Both the position numbers and the translations under genes were made by a program. A model generated the notes under the pieces. That model was not told the DNA's origin and made no database searches. It saw nothing but the letters and a program-made list of their open reading frames with translations. Of a stretch of DNA of 33,625 nucleotides, positions 26,002 through 33,512 are shown in pieces. This stretch comes from CAYUMU01 sp964445985 (GTDB lineage: Bacteria > Planctomycetota > Planctomycetia > Pirellulales > S012-138), in NCBI GenBank assembly GCA_964445985.1, contig CAYUMU010000072.1, forward strand, positions 1-33,625, written 5' to 3'. Positions within the stretch are counted from its first letter, which is position 1. Each line of letters opens with the position of its first letter.

Positions 26002-27363
26002 ATGCTTACGCTGCTGGGAAAATCGCAGAATCGGTCGCTGTGTGATGGCGTTTCCAGACGCAATTTCCTTCGCGTGGGCGGGCTGGGGCTGGCCGGTTTG
26101 AGCCTGCCGCAACTGCTGCGGGCCGAGGCGGCCAGCAGCAGCGGCAAACGTCCCAAGTCGGTGATTATGATCTACCTGGTGGGCGGTCCCCCCCATCAAG
26201 ATATGTTTGATCTCAAGCCGGGCGCGCCCCAAGAAATTGCCGGACCGTGGCGACCGATCCAAACCAACGTGCCTGGCATGGAAATCTGCGAGGCATTTCC
26301 TCGCCTGGCGCAAATGGGCGACAAGATCGTACCGATTCGCTCGATTGTGGGCTCGCAGCCAGGGCACGATGCGTTCCAGGTTTTCAACGGCCACACCCCT
26401 CGGGCCGCCAAACCGGCCGGCGGCTGGCCGCAATTCGGTTCGTCGGTGGCTCGGCTGCAAGGCCCCACGGGCACCGGCACGCCGCCGTATGTCAGTTTGT
26501 GCTACACCTGCACGCATGGCCCTTATAACGAGCCCGGCCCCGGGTTCCTCGGTCCCGCGTACAACCCCTTCCGCCCCACCGGTCCCACCCGCGACGACCT
26601 GGTGCTCAACGGCATCACGCTCGAACGGCTGGCCGATCGCAAATCGTTGCTTTCCAGCGTGGACCGTTTTCGCCGCGATGTCGATACATCGGGCATGATG
26701 ACCGGGATGGACGCCTTTACCGCCCAGGCGATGGACTTGCTCACGTCGAGCCGATTGGCCAACGCCCTCGATCTTTCGCAAGAAGATCCCGAGGTGGTGG
26801 CCCGCTACGGCACGGGCGACCCCACCAAGTTTATGGACGGCAACGGAGCCCCGCGGGTTCCTCAAAGCCTGTTGATGGCCCGGCGGCTGATCGAAGCCGG
26901 CGCTCGGATCGTCACACTGAACTACAGCAAATGGGACTGGCACGGCGGCTCGTACAATACCATCTTCAATCGCGAAGCCGAGGATTTCCCCGTGTTCGAT
27001 CAGTGCGTAAGCGCCCTGGTCGAAGACCTGCATCAGCGCGGACTGGACAAAGACTGCACGGTCATCATTTGGGGCGAGTTCGGCCGCACGCCAAAGATCA
27101 GCGCCCAGGTGGGCCGCGACCACTGGCCCCGCGTGAACTGCGCCCTGATGGCTGGCGGCGGTATGCGAACCGGCCAGGTCATCGGCGCCACCGATCGCTT
27201 GGGTGGCGAGGCCGTGGCCCGACCGGTAACCTACTCCGAAGTGTACGCCACGCTGTACCACAACCTGGGCATCGACGCCGACACGACCACCATTGCGGAT
27301 CTCAACGGTCGCCCTCAATATGTGCTGGAAGAAACGGCTTCCCCCTTGCCCGAGCTGGTATAG
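26002..27363 (+). CDS. DUF1501 protein with Tat signal
   Basis: A 453-residue member of the DUF1501 family, which belongs to the alkaline-phosphatase/sulfatase-like superfamily and is abundant in planctomycetes. The N-terminus carries a twin-arginine signal, SRRNFLRVGG (R19, R20), followed by a hydrophobic stretch, so export in folded form is expected. Family motifs include IYLVGGPPHQDMFDLKP (about 57-73), WDWHGGSYNTIF (about 313-324) and IWGEFGRTPKI (about 356-366), then GRDHWPRVNCALMAGGGM. GAGGGA (25991-25996) precedes the ATG at 26002. In planctomycetes these genes often neighbour a DUF1549/DUF1553 cytochrome-like gene, but none is here. The molecular function is unknown. Confidence 0.92.
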   Translation: MLTLLGKSQNRSLCDGVSRRNFLRVGGLGLAGLSLPQLLRAEAASSSGKRPKSVIMIYLVGGPPHQDMFDLKPGAPQEIAGPWRPIQTNVPGMEICEAFPRLAQMGDKIVPIRSIVGSQPGHDAFQVFNGHTPRAAKPAGGWPQFGSSVARLQGPTGTGTPPYVSLCYTCTHGPYNEPGPGFLGPAYNPFRPTGPTRDDLVLNGITLERLADRKSLLSSVDRFRRDVDTSGMMTGMDAFTAQAMDLLTSSRLANALDLSQEDPEVVARYGTGDPTKFMDGNGAPRVPQSLLMARRLIEAGARIVTLNYSKWDWHGGSYNTIFNREAEDFPVFDQCVSALVEDLHQRGLDKDCTVIIWGEFGRTPKISAQVGRDHWPRVNCALMAGGGMRTGQVIGATDRLGGEAVARPVTYSEVYATLYHNLGIDADTTTIADLNGRPQYVLEETASPLPELV

Positions 27364-27369
27364 TTATCA

Positions 27370-27437
27370 TCGCCTTTCGCTCCGCGAAAGGATGTGCATT
27401 CGCGGGGCAAAAGCCCAGTTTGCCTTCCGTGCAATCT
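27370..27437. repeat. 68 bp palindromic intergenic repeat, copy 2
   Basis: Aligns without gaps to 24019-24086. The first arm, CTTTCGCTCCGCGAAAG (27374-27390), is identical, and the second arm has decayed (ATTCGCGGGGCAAAAG). The final GTGCAATCT block is shared, and a TTTCTTGCTCGTTA block follows directly at 27441-27454. It begins 7 bp after the stop of the DUF1501 gene, consistent with a role at transcript ends. Confidence 0.7.
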
Positions 27438-27559
27438 TGGTTTCTTGCTCGTTATTGACGGTTGCGCCGCCAAAGTCCGAAAGGCGACCATCGGGAGCCT
27501 GGATTCGTGGGCTATTCGCTCGCAGCGGAGGACGTTGGGAGCGCAGCGTTCAAATAACA

Positions 27560-27621
27560 TCTCTGCAAGGCGCAGAGAACTATAATGCCTCAACATTCGT
27601 TTGCGGTTTACCCGCGTTAAG
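27560..27621 (+). repeat. 62 bp intergenic repeat, copy 1, with a TATAAT box
   Basis: Aligns without gaps to 32204-32265, with 10 mismatches in 62 bases by my count. The last 21 bases are identical and contain a GCGG-N5-CCGC hairpin. This copy contains a perfect TATAAT at 27581-27586 and a CTCTGC/GCAGAG stem (27561-27566, 27572-27577). It ends 21 bp before the P-type ATPase start, so it may supply the promoter or leader. The rest of the spacer from 27455 to 27559 shows nothing recognisable. Confidence 0.65.
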
Positions 27622-27642
27622 GGAAGTGCGGGGAATCGTTGC

Positions 27643-29493
27643 ATGATGGCACTGTGGCATCGCCGTCATTTGCTCATCGCCGCCCTCACCATCGTCTGCA
27701 TCGCCTGCTATTTGGTGCTGCGGTATGGAGTGCATGCGTCTCCCACGGTATCGCAAGCTCCGCTGTGGGTTGTCCTGGCAGCGGGCGGTTTGCCGCTGGT
27801 GGGCGAGTTGGCGGTGAAGCTGTTCCGCCGCGAGTTTGGCTCGGACCTGCTGGCGGGCATTTCAATCGTGACCGCGGTGCTCTTGGGCGAGTACCTGGCC
27901 GGCGCCCTGGTGGTGCTGATGCTTTCGGGCGGAGAAGCCCTGGAGGCGTTCGCCGTCCGCAGGGCATCGTCCGTGTTGAATGCCCTGGCAAAGCGAATGC
28001 CCTCGGCTGCCCACCGCCAAACCGAGGCCGGGCTGGTCGAAGTGCCCCTCAATCAAATCGCCGTGGGCGATACGCTGATTGTGCTGCCGCACGAAGTTTG
28101 CCCTGTCGATGGCGAAGTGATCGCCGGTCGCGGCGCCATGGACGAAGCCTATCTCACCGGCGAACCGTTTCGGGTTTCCAAATCGGTCGGCTCCGGCGTG
28201 ATTTCCGGGGCCATCAATGGCGAAGCCGCTCTGACCATTCGAGCCACGCGGCTGGCCGTCGATTCGCGGTACGCGCGCATCATGCACGTCATGGAGCAAT
28301 CGCAGCAGCAGCGGCCGCAATTGCGGCGGTTGGGAGATCAGTTGGGCGCCTTCTACACGCCGCTGGCCGTGGCGATTGCCGTGGCGGCCTGGCTGGCCAG
28401 CGGCGAAGCCATCCGGTTTCTGGCGGTGCTGGTGATCGCCACTCCCTGCCCTTTGCTGATTGCGATCCCCGTGGCGATTATCGGCTCGATTTCGCTCGCC
28501 GCCCGGCGGAGCATCGTGATTCGCGACCCGGCCGTGCTGGAACGGATCGGCGGCTGCAAAACGATGATCTTCGACAAAACGGGAACTTTGACCTACGGCG
28601 AACCGCAACTGGTCGAGCAGTTGGTGGACGTGGACTTCCAGGCCGACGACGTGCTCCAAGTGGCCGCCAGCTTGGAACAGTATTCCAAGCACCCGCTCGC
28701 TCAGCCGGTGATCGAAGCAGCCCGGCAGAAAGAACTGCCACTGCTCGCGGCCGCGCAAGTAAGCGAAGAGCCGGGCCAGGGCCTCACCGGCCAAATCGAT
28801 GGGCAAACCGTGCAGGTAACCAGCCGCAAACTGATTCGCGCCCACCAGCCCAACTTGATCGATCCATTGCCGGCCGCTGGCGGCGGACTGGAGTGTGTGA
28901 TTGTGATCAATGGCCGTTATGCGGCCACCTACCGCTTTCGCGATGAACCCCGCCGCGAAGGGGCGGCGTTCATCCAGCATTTAGGTCCCCAGCATCAATT
29001 CCGCAAACTCATGCTGCTCTCGGGCGATCGCGAGTCAGAAGTGGAATACCTGGCCCAGCAGGTTGGCATTACCGAGTTGTACGCCAGTCAAAGCCCCGAG
29101 CAAAAGCTCGAAATTGTGCAGGCAGAAACGGCACGGCAGCCCACGGTCTACCTGGGCGACGGCATCAACGACGCCCCGGCCATGCTCGCCGCCACCGTGG
29201 GCCTGGCGATGGGGCAACGCAGTGAGGTTACCGCCGAAGCGGCCGGCGCCGTGCTCATGGATAATCACCTCAGCAAGGTGGATGAACTGCTGCACATCGG
29301 CCAGCGCATGCGGCGGATCGCGCTGCAAAGCGCCGTCGGCGGCATGGCCCTCAGCGTGGTCGGCATGGGCTTCGCGGCAGCGGGCTATCTGCCGCCGGTG
29401 GCGGGGGCCGTGCTCCAAGAGGGCATCGACGTGCTGGCGGTGCTCAACGCCCTGAGGGCTGCCTGGCCGCCGCGGAACCTGACCGACTTTTGA
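27643..29493 (+). CDS. P1B-type heavy-metal-transporting ATPase with TPC motif
   Basis: Membrane pump that exports a transition metal using ATP. The 616-residue protein has about four N-terminal membrane segments and no N-terminal metal-binding domain (no CxxC). The actuator motif is T172-G173-E174, and the membrane metal motif is T267-P268-C269 in ATPCPLLIAIPVA. The phosphorylated aspartate is D311 in FDKTGTLT, the nucleotide-binding H350-P351 lies in YSKHPLAQ, and the hinge GDGINDAPA starts at 505. Two helices close the C-terminus. TPC instead of CPC or SPC sets it apart from copper, zinc and cobalt pumps, so the metal is uncertain. The ATG at 27643 follows GGGGAA by 7 bases. Confidence 0.93.
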   Translation: MMALWHRRHLLIAALTIVCIACYLVLRYGVHASPTVSQAPLWVVLAAGGLPLVGELAVKLFRREFGSDLLAGISIVTAVLLGEYLAGALVVLMLSGGEALEAFAVRRASSVLNALAKRMPSAAHRQTEAGLVEVPLNQIAVGDTLIVLPHEVCPVDGEVIAGRGAMDEAYLTGEPFRVSKSVGSGVISGAINGEAALTIRATRLAVDSRYARIMHVMEQSQQQRPQLRRLGDQLGAFYTPLAVAIAVAAWLASGEAIRFLAVLVIATPCPLLIAIPVAIIGSISLAARRSIVIRDPAVLERIGGCKTMIFDKTGTLTYGEPQLVEQLVDVDFQADDVLQVAASLEQYSKHPLAQPVIEAARQKELPLLAAAQVSEEPGQGLTGQIDGQTVQVTSRKLIRAHQPNLIDPLPAAGGGLECVIVINGRYAATYRFRDEPRREGAAFIQHLGPQHQFRKLMLLSGDRESEVEYLAQQVGITELYASQSPEQKLEIVQAETARQPTVYLGDGINDAPAMLAATVGLAMGQRSEVTAEAAGAVLMDNHLSKVDELLHIGQRMRRIALQSAVGGMALSVVGMGFAAAGYLPPVAGAVLQEGIDVLAVLNALRAAWPPRNLTDF

Positions 29494-29590
29494 TTCGGCG
29501 CGGTTCCGGTGCTCGCACGTCCCCATTTCTCGTTCGGCCGGTAACATTGCCGGTCGTTGCACGCCTTCTCTTAAGCAGTGAGGGAGAACG

Positions 29591-29614
29591 GGGCCAGTCT
29601 TTCTGACCTGGCCC
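29591..29614. other. Strong hairpin between the ATPase and the secreted protein
   Basis: GGGCCAG (29591-29597) pairs with CTGGCCC (29608-29614) across a 10-base loop, about 100 bp after the ATPase stop and 50 bp before the next start. No T-run follows, so it is either a weak terminator for the ATPase gene or a leader structure of the next gene. Confidence 0.35.
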
Positions 29615-29664
29615 TCCTCATCCCGCCTTATTCTTCATACCTACTGTCTTAAGGAAGCACGTTA

Positions 29665-30339
29665 ATGATTCGATCGATCTCTCGTTTGTTTGGGGGCACG
29701 CTGCTGGCCCTGCTGGCGATGGCTCCACTGGCTTCGACCGCCCAGGCCGAATCGGCCGCCGAACGCCGTTCGGCCCTGCACAAGGCAACCACGGCTGCCT
29801 TCCGAGGCCCCGAAGTCAAGAAACTCAAAATCAACGGTCACGAGTTCAACGTGAAGCCGGCCCGCATTACCGGTGGCGGCGGATCCATTACCGTCCAAGG
29901 GCAAATCTCGCATCACCTGTCGCTGCGACCCGACGATCAGATGTACTACACCATCAAGAAGAGCAACGGCGTGGTGACGTCGCTGGAGATCAAGGTCGAC
30001 GAGGGAGGCATTGCTCCCTACGCCGGCAAACTGGTCAAGCACTTTGTGAAATTGCCACTGGTCGATGAAGCGGCCGAAGCCACGATTCGCAAGTTAGGCG
30101 GCCTGATCGATGGCAACTGGCGATCGGCTTCGGAATTGATCGTGGCGGCAATCGCCCTGCGAGCCAACGATGGCAGCCCCGGCCCTGTGGTTCGCGACCA
30201 CCGCACGCCCACGGTTGCACAGCCGTTCAATGTTCAAGTTCTGAACCAGCAACCGAGCATGCAATCAACGCGAGCTCCGGGCGGCGTGATGGTGACGCCC
30301 ACCGTGAAGCCCATCATTCGCGACCACCGCCAGAAGTAA
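29665..30339 (+). CDS. Secreted protein of unknown function
   Basis: I do not recognise this 224-residue protein. It has a clear Sec signal peptide: basic MIRSISR, a hydrophobic core, and a likely cleavage after AQA at residue 28. The mature part is basic and mixed alpha/beta, with a Gly-rich turn TGGGGSITVQGQ (about 71-82) and a helical segment FVKLPLVDEAAEATI. The Pro/Thr-rich C-terminal region carries the tetrapeptide RDHR twice, once near 175 (VVRDHRTPT) and once at the very end (IIRDHRQK). AAGGAAG lies about 10 bases before the ATG. A strong terminator follows at 30388. The protein is probably periplasmic or extracellular. Confidence 0.85.
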   Translation: MIRSISRLFGGTLLALLAMAPLASTAQAESAAERRSALHKATTAAFRGPEVKKLKINGHEFNVKPARITGGGGSITVQGQISHHLSLRPDDQMYYTIKKSNGVVTSLEIKVDEGGIAPYAGKLVKHFVKLPLVDEAAEATIRKLGGLIDGNWRSASELIVAAIALRANDGSPGPVVRDHRTPTVAQPFNVQVLNQQPSMQSTRAPGGVMVTPTVKPIIRDHRQK

Positions 30340-30387
30340 ACGCAACGCAGTGTGGGCCTGACATCACCAACGACATTTCGCACCCAG

Positions 30388-30421
30388 CCCAGCCTTCGCT
30401 CCCCGCGGAGGCTGGGTTTTT
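30388..30421 (+). terminator. Rho-independent terminator
   Basis: CCCAGCCT (30388-30395) pairs with AGGCTGGG (30409-30416) over a 13-base loop and is followed by TTTTT (30417-30421). It lies 49 bp after the stop of the secreted-protein gene and before the end of the convergent PfpI-family gene. Confidence 0.82.
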
Positions 30422-30464
30422 GCGTTGGATTTCACCTCGCCGCGACGTCGCCCAAGCGGATGGG

Positions 30465-30989
30465 TTACTTCGCCAGAATCTTCAAACATTCCCGGCAAAA
30501 GTCGGGCAGGTCATCCGGCTTGCGGCTGGAGACAAAGTGGCGATCGACCACCACCGCGGCGTCTTCCCAAATGGCGCCGGCGTTCACCAGATCGTCTTTG
30601 ATGCCAGGGCTGCCGGTCACCCGCACGCCTCGGTACACGCCGGCCGAGATGGCGATCCAGCCGCCGTGGCAAATCGCGGCCACCAACTTGCCGGCCGCGG
30701 CAAAGTCGCGCGTGAGTTGCAGCACCTTGGGATCGCGGCGGAGCTTGTCGGGCGAAAAGCCGCCAGGAATGACCAACCCTTGGAAATCGGCGGCTTCCAT
30801 ATCCGCAATGGCCGCATCCGCAACACACGGATAGCCATGCTTGCCATGGTACTTGTGTTCGGCCTGGGGGCCGGCCATCACCACATGCGCGCCGGCTTCG
30901 GTGAGCCGCAGCTTGGGATACCACAACTCCAGGTCTTCGTACACGTCGTCCACAAAAGTGAGGATGCGTTGTCCGTCGATGCTCGCCAT
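30465..30989 (-). CDS. DJ-1/PfpI-family protein (type 1 glutamine amidotransferase fold)
   Basis: A 174-residue protein of the PfpI/YhbO branch of the DJ-1 superfamily, whose members act as deglycases, stress hydrolases or intracellular peptidases. The nucleophile elbow AAICHGGW holds C107 with H108, and the conserved acidic residue E18 sits in VYEDLELWYP. The GLVIPGGFSPDKLRRDP segment (71-87) and the C-terminal DLPDFCRECL are family typical. The ATG at 30989 begins MASIDGQRILTFVDD, directly at the first beta-strand. It is convergent with the secreted-protein gene, with the terminator at 30388 between them. Two palindromic repeats lie just upstream of it. The precise activity cannot be told. 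Confidence 0.92.
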   Translation of the reverse strand: MASIDGQRILTFVDDVYEDLELWYPKLRLTEAGAHVVMAGPQAEHKYHGKHGYPCVADAAIADMEAADFQGLVIPGGFSPDKLRRDPKVLQLTRDFAAAGKLVAAICHGGWIAISAGVYRGVRVTGSPGIKDDLVNAGAIWEDAAVVVDRHFVSSRKPDDLPDFCRECLKILAK

Positions 30990-31016
30990 GCGATCGTCTC
31001 CTTACCGTTAAACTCA

Positions 31017-31080
31017 CGTCATCCCCGCGAAGGCGGGGATCTGGTTTGTTCTCGTCATCCCCGCGAAGGCGGGGATCCAG
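31017..31080. repeat. Two copies of a REP-like GCGGGGAT palindrome
   Basis: CGTCATCCCCGCGAAGGCGG and its continuation occur twice as direct repeats, starting at 31017 and 31053. Within each, ATCCCCGC pairs with GCGGGGAT over a GAAG loop (31021-31040 in copy 1). The same palindrome is a widespread dispersed repeat in many bacterial genomes; translated, it gives the well-known spurious peptide RHPREGGDP. It separates the PfpI-family gene from the zinc-ribbon gene. Confidence 0.8.
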
Positions 31081-31152
31081 GGCACGAGAGAGTCCGCTGG
31101 AATTGCCACCGTCCTCGAACGATAGAGACGCCCTTCCTGTCCAACCAAAAAA

Positions 31153-31806
31153 CTAACTCAGCGCAATCATCACAAACATGCCCACGATGCCGATGCCGAT
31201 GAGCACCGCCATCACAATGGCCCATTTGAGGGCGCTCTCGCTGAACTGATGGGCCCGGCGTTCCTTCTCTTCCTCGCGTTCTTGTTTGTACTCCAGCGTG
31301 TCTTCGTACCGCAGGCGGAATTGGGCGTTGCACTGCGGACACATGGCGTCGGTGCCGATCATTTCCATCGGCGTTTCCAACTCGCAGCCGCTGGGGCAGA
31401 TCACGGTGACAATGCGGTTAGGATCGTCTTGGGGAGCGCCCAGATCGAACCCGCTGCCGGGGGCAGCGCCGGAACCATCATCCAGGCTGGCGCCGATGAC
31501 CGGTCCACCAGGCCCGATCGCTCCGGCAGGCCCGATCGCTCCGGCAGGCATGGCGGGACCGGCAACCACGTTGGGAAAGCCCTGCTGTCCGCCATAGGCC
31601 GGCTGAGGCGTGGGCACGGCTCCATAGCCTGGCTGAATGGCTCCCTGCCCATAGCCTGGGTGAACCTCCGCCTGGGTTGGCTGGGGATTGGGCACCAAAA
31701 ACAGCATGCCGCAGGTTGGGCATTGGCATTGCTGCCCCACTTGCGAGGTATCGCTCTCCAGTAAAATGCTTTGAGGGCAAGGACAATAAAACTTGAACGG
31801 CGCCAT
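31153..31806 (-). CDS. Tail-anchored double zinc-ribbon protein
   Basis: A 217-residue protein of unknown function. An N-terminal zinc-ribbon has C8-x-C10 and C29-x2-C32 (FYCPCPQ, then QCPTCGMLFLVP). A low-complexity Gly/Pro/Ala/Gln linker (about 41-105) includes two PGYG units and a GAIGPAGAIGPGG repeat encoded by an 18 bp tandem duplication. A second ribbon follows, with C137, C141, C156 and C159 (ICPSGC, then MCPQCNAQF). A charged Glu/Arg helix (165-186) leads to one C-terminal membrane segment (about 194-215), so the ribbons face the cytoplasm. The ATG at 31806 is chosen because GAGGGG precedes it by 6 bases. The layout suggests a membrane-tethered adaptor, but no role is known. Confidence 0.85.
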   Translation of the reverse strand: MAPFKFYCPCPQSILLESDTSQVGQQCQCPTCGMLFLVPNPQPTQAEVHPGYGQGAIQPGYGAVPTPQPAYGGQQGFPNVVAGPAMPAGAIGPAGAIGPGGPVIGASLDDGSGAAPGSGFDLGAPQDDPNRIVTVICPSGCELETPMEMIGTDAMCPQCNAQFRLRYEDTLEYKQEREEEKERRAHQFSESALKWAIVMAVLIGIGIVGMFVMIALS

Positions 31807-32203
31807 GCAGATCCCCTCGCGGTCTCGCTTCTCTGTTGTTCCGGTTGGCCTGGGGTTGGGCGAAGTCGGGAGTGTGGCCTCCGCCTTCCGCCATCGATCG
31901 GTGGCGGACTCTTCTTCCGGAAGACGTACCCCAGGCTTGCTTCGTTCCATTCTGATTCATCGAGTCCGCTTCGTAAATGTCTGGAAATTTGCGAGTCTTG
32001 CCACGCACCGCCCCGGGCAGTCGGACCACTCGCCCAATCGGCATGCTCCTTGGAACCGCGCCGGCCCACCCAGCAGGCGCTTGCCAGGCGACCTCTGGGC
32101 TCTTAGCCTGAGAAAAACTCAACGGAGCGCGGGGCTGGCAATTCTTAGAAGGAAACCCATCGTGGCACGCACGAAATCGATCTTTGTTTCTTGTTCGTTA
32201 ACA
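31807..32203. other. Divergent spacer, about 400 bp, no gene recognised
   Basis: Lies between the divergent zinc-ribbon and DUF1080 genes and must carry their promoters. It contains a perfect 12 bp palindrome TCTTCCGGAAGA at 31913-31924 and a CCGCCA/TGGCGG pair just before it. The TTTCTTGTTCGTTA block (32187-32200) is shared with 27441-27454. AAGGAAA (32149-32155) sits at ideal spacing before an in-frame GTG at 32162, which may be the original start of the downstream gene. Confidence 0.5.
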
Positions 32204-32265
32204 CTTCTGCAAGCCGCAAAGAACTTTAATGCCTCAGCGTCTGCTTGCGGTTTACCCGCGTTAAG
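32204..32265 (+). repeat. 62 bp intergenic repeat, copy 2
   Basis: Gap-free match to 27560-27621, with 52 of 62 positions identical by my count. It includes an identical terminal TTGCGGTTTACCCGCGTTAA block. The -10-like box here reads TTTAAT. It ends one base before the ATG at 32267 and lies in frame inside a possible longer DUF1080 reading frame. Confidence 0.65.
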
Positions 32266-32266
32266 A

Positions 32267-33421
32267 ATGATAACCTTAGTTGGCTGCCTGCTGGGCACCG
32301 TCGCCGCGGCCGAGCCAAATACCCTTTCGCCAGCCGAAATTGCCGATGGCTGGATCCTGCTGTTCGACGGCGAAACCACCTATGGCTGGACGCCCACCAG
32401 CCAAGCCGATTGGAAAGTGGCCGACGGCGTGATCTCGGTTTCGGCGGGCGAGCCGGGCTTCTTACGCACCACCAGCCAGTTTGGCGATTTCGAACTCAAG
32501 GTCGATTTTCGCGCGGCCCAGGGCACCAACAGCGGCGTGTTCTTGCGAACCAGCCCCACGCCCAAAGACCCAGCCAAGGACTGCTATGAGCTGAACATTG
32601 CCGATACCAGCGTGAGCCCCTTCCACACCGGCAGCTTTGTCGGCCGCAAAAAAGCCACAAAAACGCCCCCCAGCACCGACTGGCAAACCTTCGACGTCAA
32701 AGCCGTCGGCGGCGAGTTCACCGTCAAGCTCGACGGCCAGGAAGTTCTCCGCTACACCGATCCCAAACCGCTGGGCCGCGGCTACATCAGCTTGCAGCTC
32801 AACCAGGGCCAGGTGGAATTTCGGAACATCAGGCTCAAACCGCTGGGACTGAAGGACCTGTTCAACGGCAAAGACCTCGCCGGCTGGCGCGTCATTCCCG
32901 ACCACAAGAGCGTGTTCAGCGTGACCCCGGAGGGGGAACTCTCCGTGAAAGACGGCAATGGCGGCCTGGAAAGCGATGCCCAATTCGCCGACTTCATCCT
33001 GCAGATCGACGTGAAAACGCTCGGCAAGCACCTCAACTCGGGCGTCTTTTTCCGCAGCATTCCGGGCGAATTTTGGAACGGCTACGAAAGCCAAATTCAA
33101 AACGGTTACGAAGGGGAAGACCGCACCAAACCGCTCGATTTTGGCACGGGCGCTTTCTATCGCCGGCAGCCAGCCCGCAAGGTGGTGTCGAACGATTTCG
33201 AATGGTTCACTAAAACCCTGGTGGTAACCGGTCGGCACATGGCCACCTGGGTCAATGGTTACCAGGTGAGCGATTGGACCGATACCCGCGCGCCGCACGC
33301 CAACCCTCGCAATGGCCTCCGCGAAGACGCCGGCACGCTCATCATTCAAGGCCACGACCCCACCACCGACCTACTGTTCCGCAACATCCGTGCGGCCGAA
33401 TTGCCGGGGCGCGGCAAATAG
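32267..33421 (+). CDS. Secreted protein with two DUF1080 (3-keto-disaccharide hydrolase-like) domains
   Basis: A 384-residue protein from the ATG at 32267. Two DUF1080 jelly-roll domains lie in tandem. The first starts WILLFDGETTYGW (about 29-41) and the second LFNGKDLAGWRV (about 198-209). Each has the NSGVFLR or NSGVFFR strand and a Tyr-Glu (YELN, YESQ) motif. DUF1080 is known from 3-keto-disaccharide hydrolases and related laminarinase-like lectin folds, and is highly expanded in planctomycetes. The short N-terminus ends in AAA-E, like a signal-peptidase site, so export is likely. The start is uncertain: a GTG at 32162 with a strong ribosome site would add 35 residues, most of them encoded by the repeat. 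Confidence 0.88.
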   Translation: MITLVGCLLGTVAAAEPNTLSPAEIADGWILLFDGETTYGWTPTSQADWKVADGVISVSAGEPGFLRTTSQFGDFELKVDFRAAQGTNSGVFLRTSPTPKDPAKDCYELNIADTSVSPFHTGSFVGRKKATKTPPSTDWQTFDVKAVGGEFTVKLDGQEVLRYTDPKPLGRGYISLQLNQGQVEFRNIRLKPLGLKDLFNGKDLAGWRVIPDHKSVFSVTPEGELSVKDGNGGLESDAQFADFILQIDVKTLGKHLNSGVFFRSIPGEFWNGYESQIQNGYEGEDRTKPLDFGTGAFYRRQPARKVVSNDFEWFTKTLVVTGRHMATWVNGYQVSDWTDTRAPHANPRNGLREDAGTLIIQGHDPTTDLLFRNIRAAELPGRGK

Positions 33422-33480
33422 CGTCCCCCTGAGGGGGGGCCGATCGTCGCAAGCATACCCCACCGTGCGGAGCGCCTGCC

Positions 33481-33512
33481 CCCTTCTCCCCCGGTACTCC
33501 GGGGGAGAAGGG
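33481..33512. repeat. Long hairpin after the DUF1080 gene
   Basis: CCCTTCTCCCCCGG (33481-33494) and CCGGGGGAGAAGGG (33499-33512) form a perfect 14 bp stem with a TACT loop. A GGGGGTTTT stretch follows about 18 bases later (33531-33539). It may serve as a terminator for the DUF1080 gene and resembles a dispersed GC-rich palindrome. Nothing else was recognised between 33422 and the window end. Confidence 0.6.

Noticed and set aside
25909..27318. 469-codon minus-strand open frame opposite the DUF1501 gene
   Set aside because: The opposite frame has a Tat signal and family motifs; this one has none and no ribosome site.
31017..31080. CRISPR array
   Set aside because: Only two repeat copies with an 8-base spacing, each a simple hairpin; no spacers or cas genes.
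30420..31202. Possible protein containing RHPREGGDP repeats
   Set aside because: This peptide is the known spurious translation of a dispersed palindromic repeat, and the frame is antisense to the PfpI-family gene.
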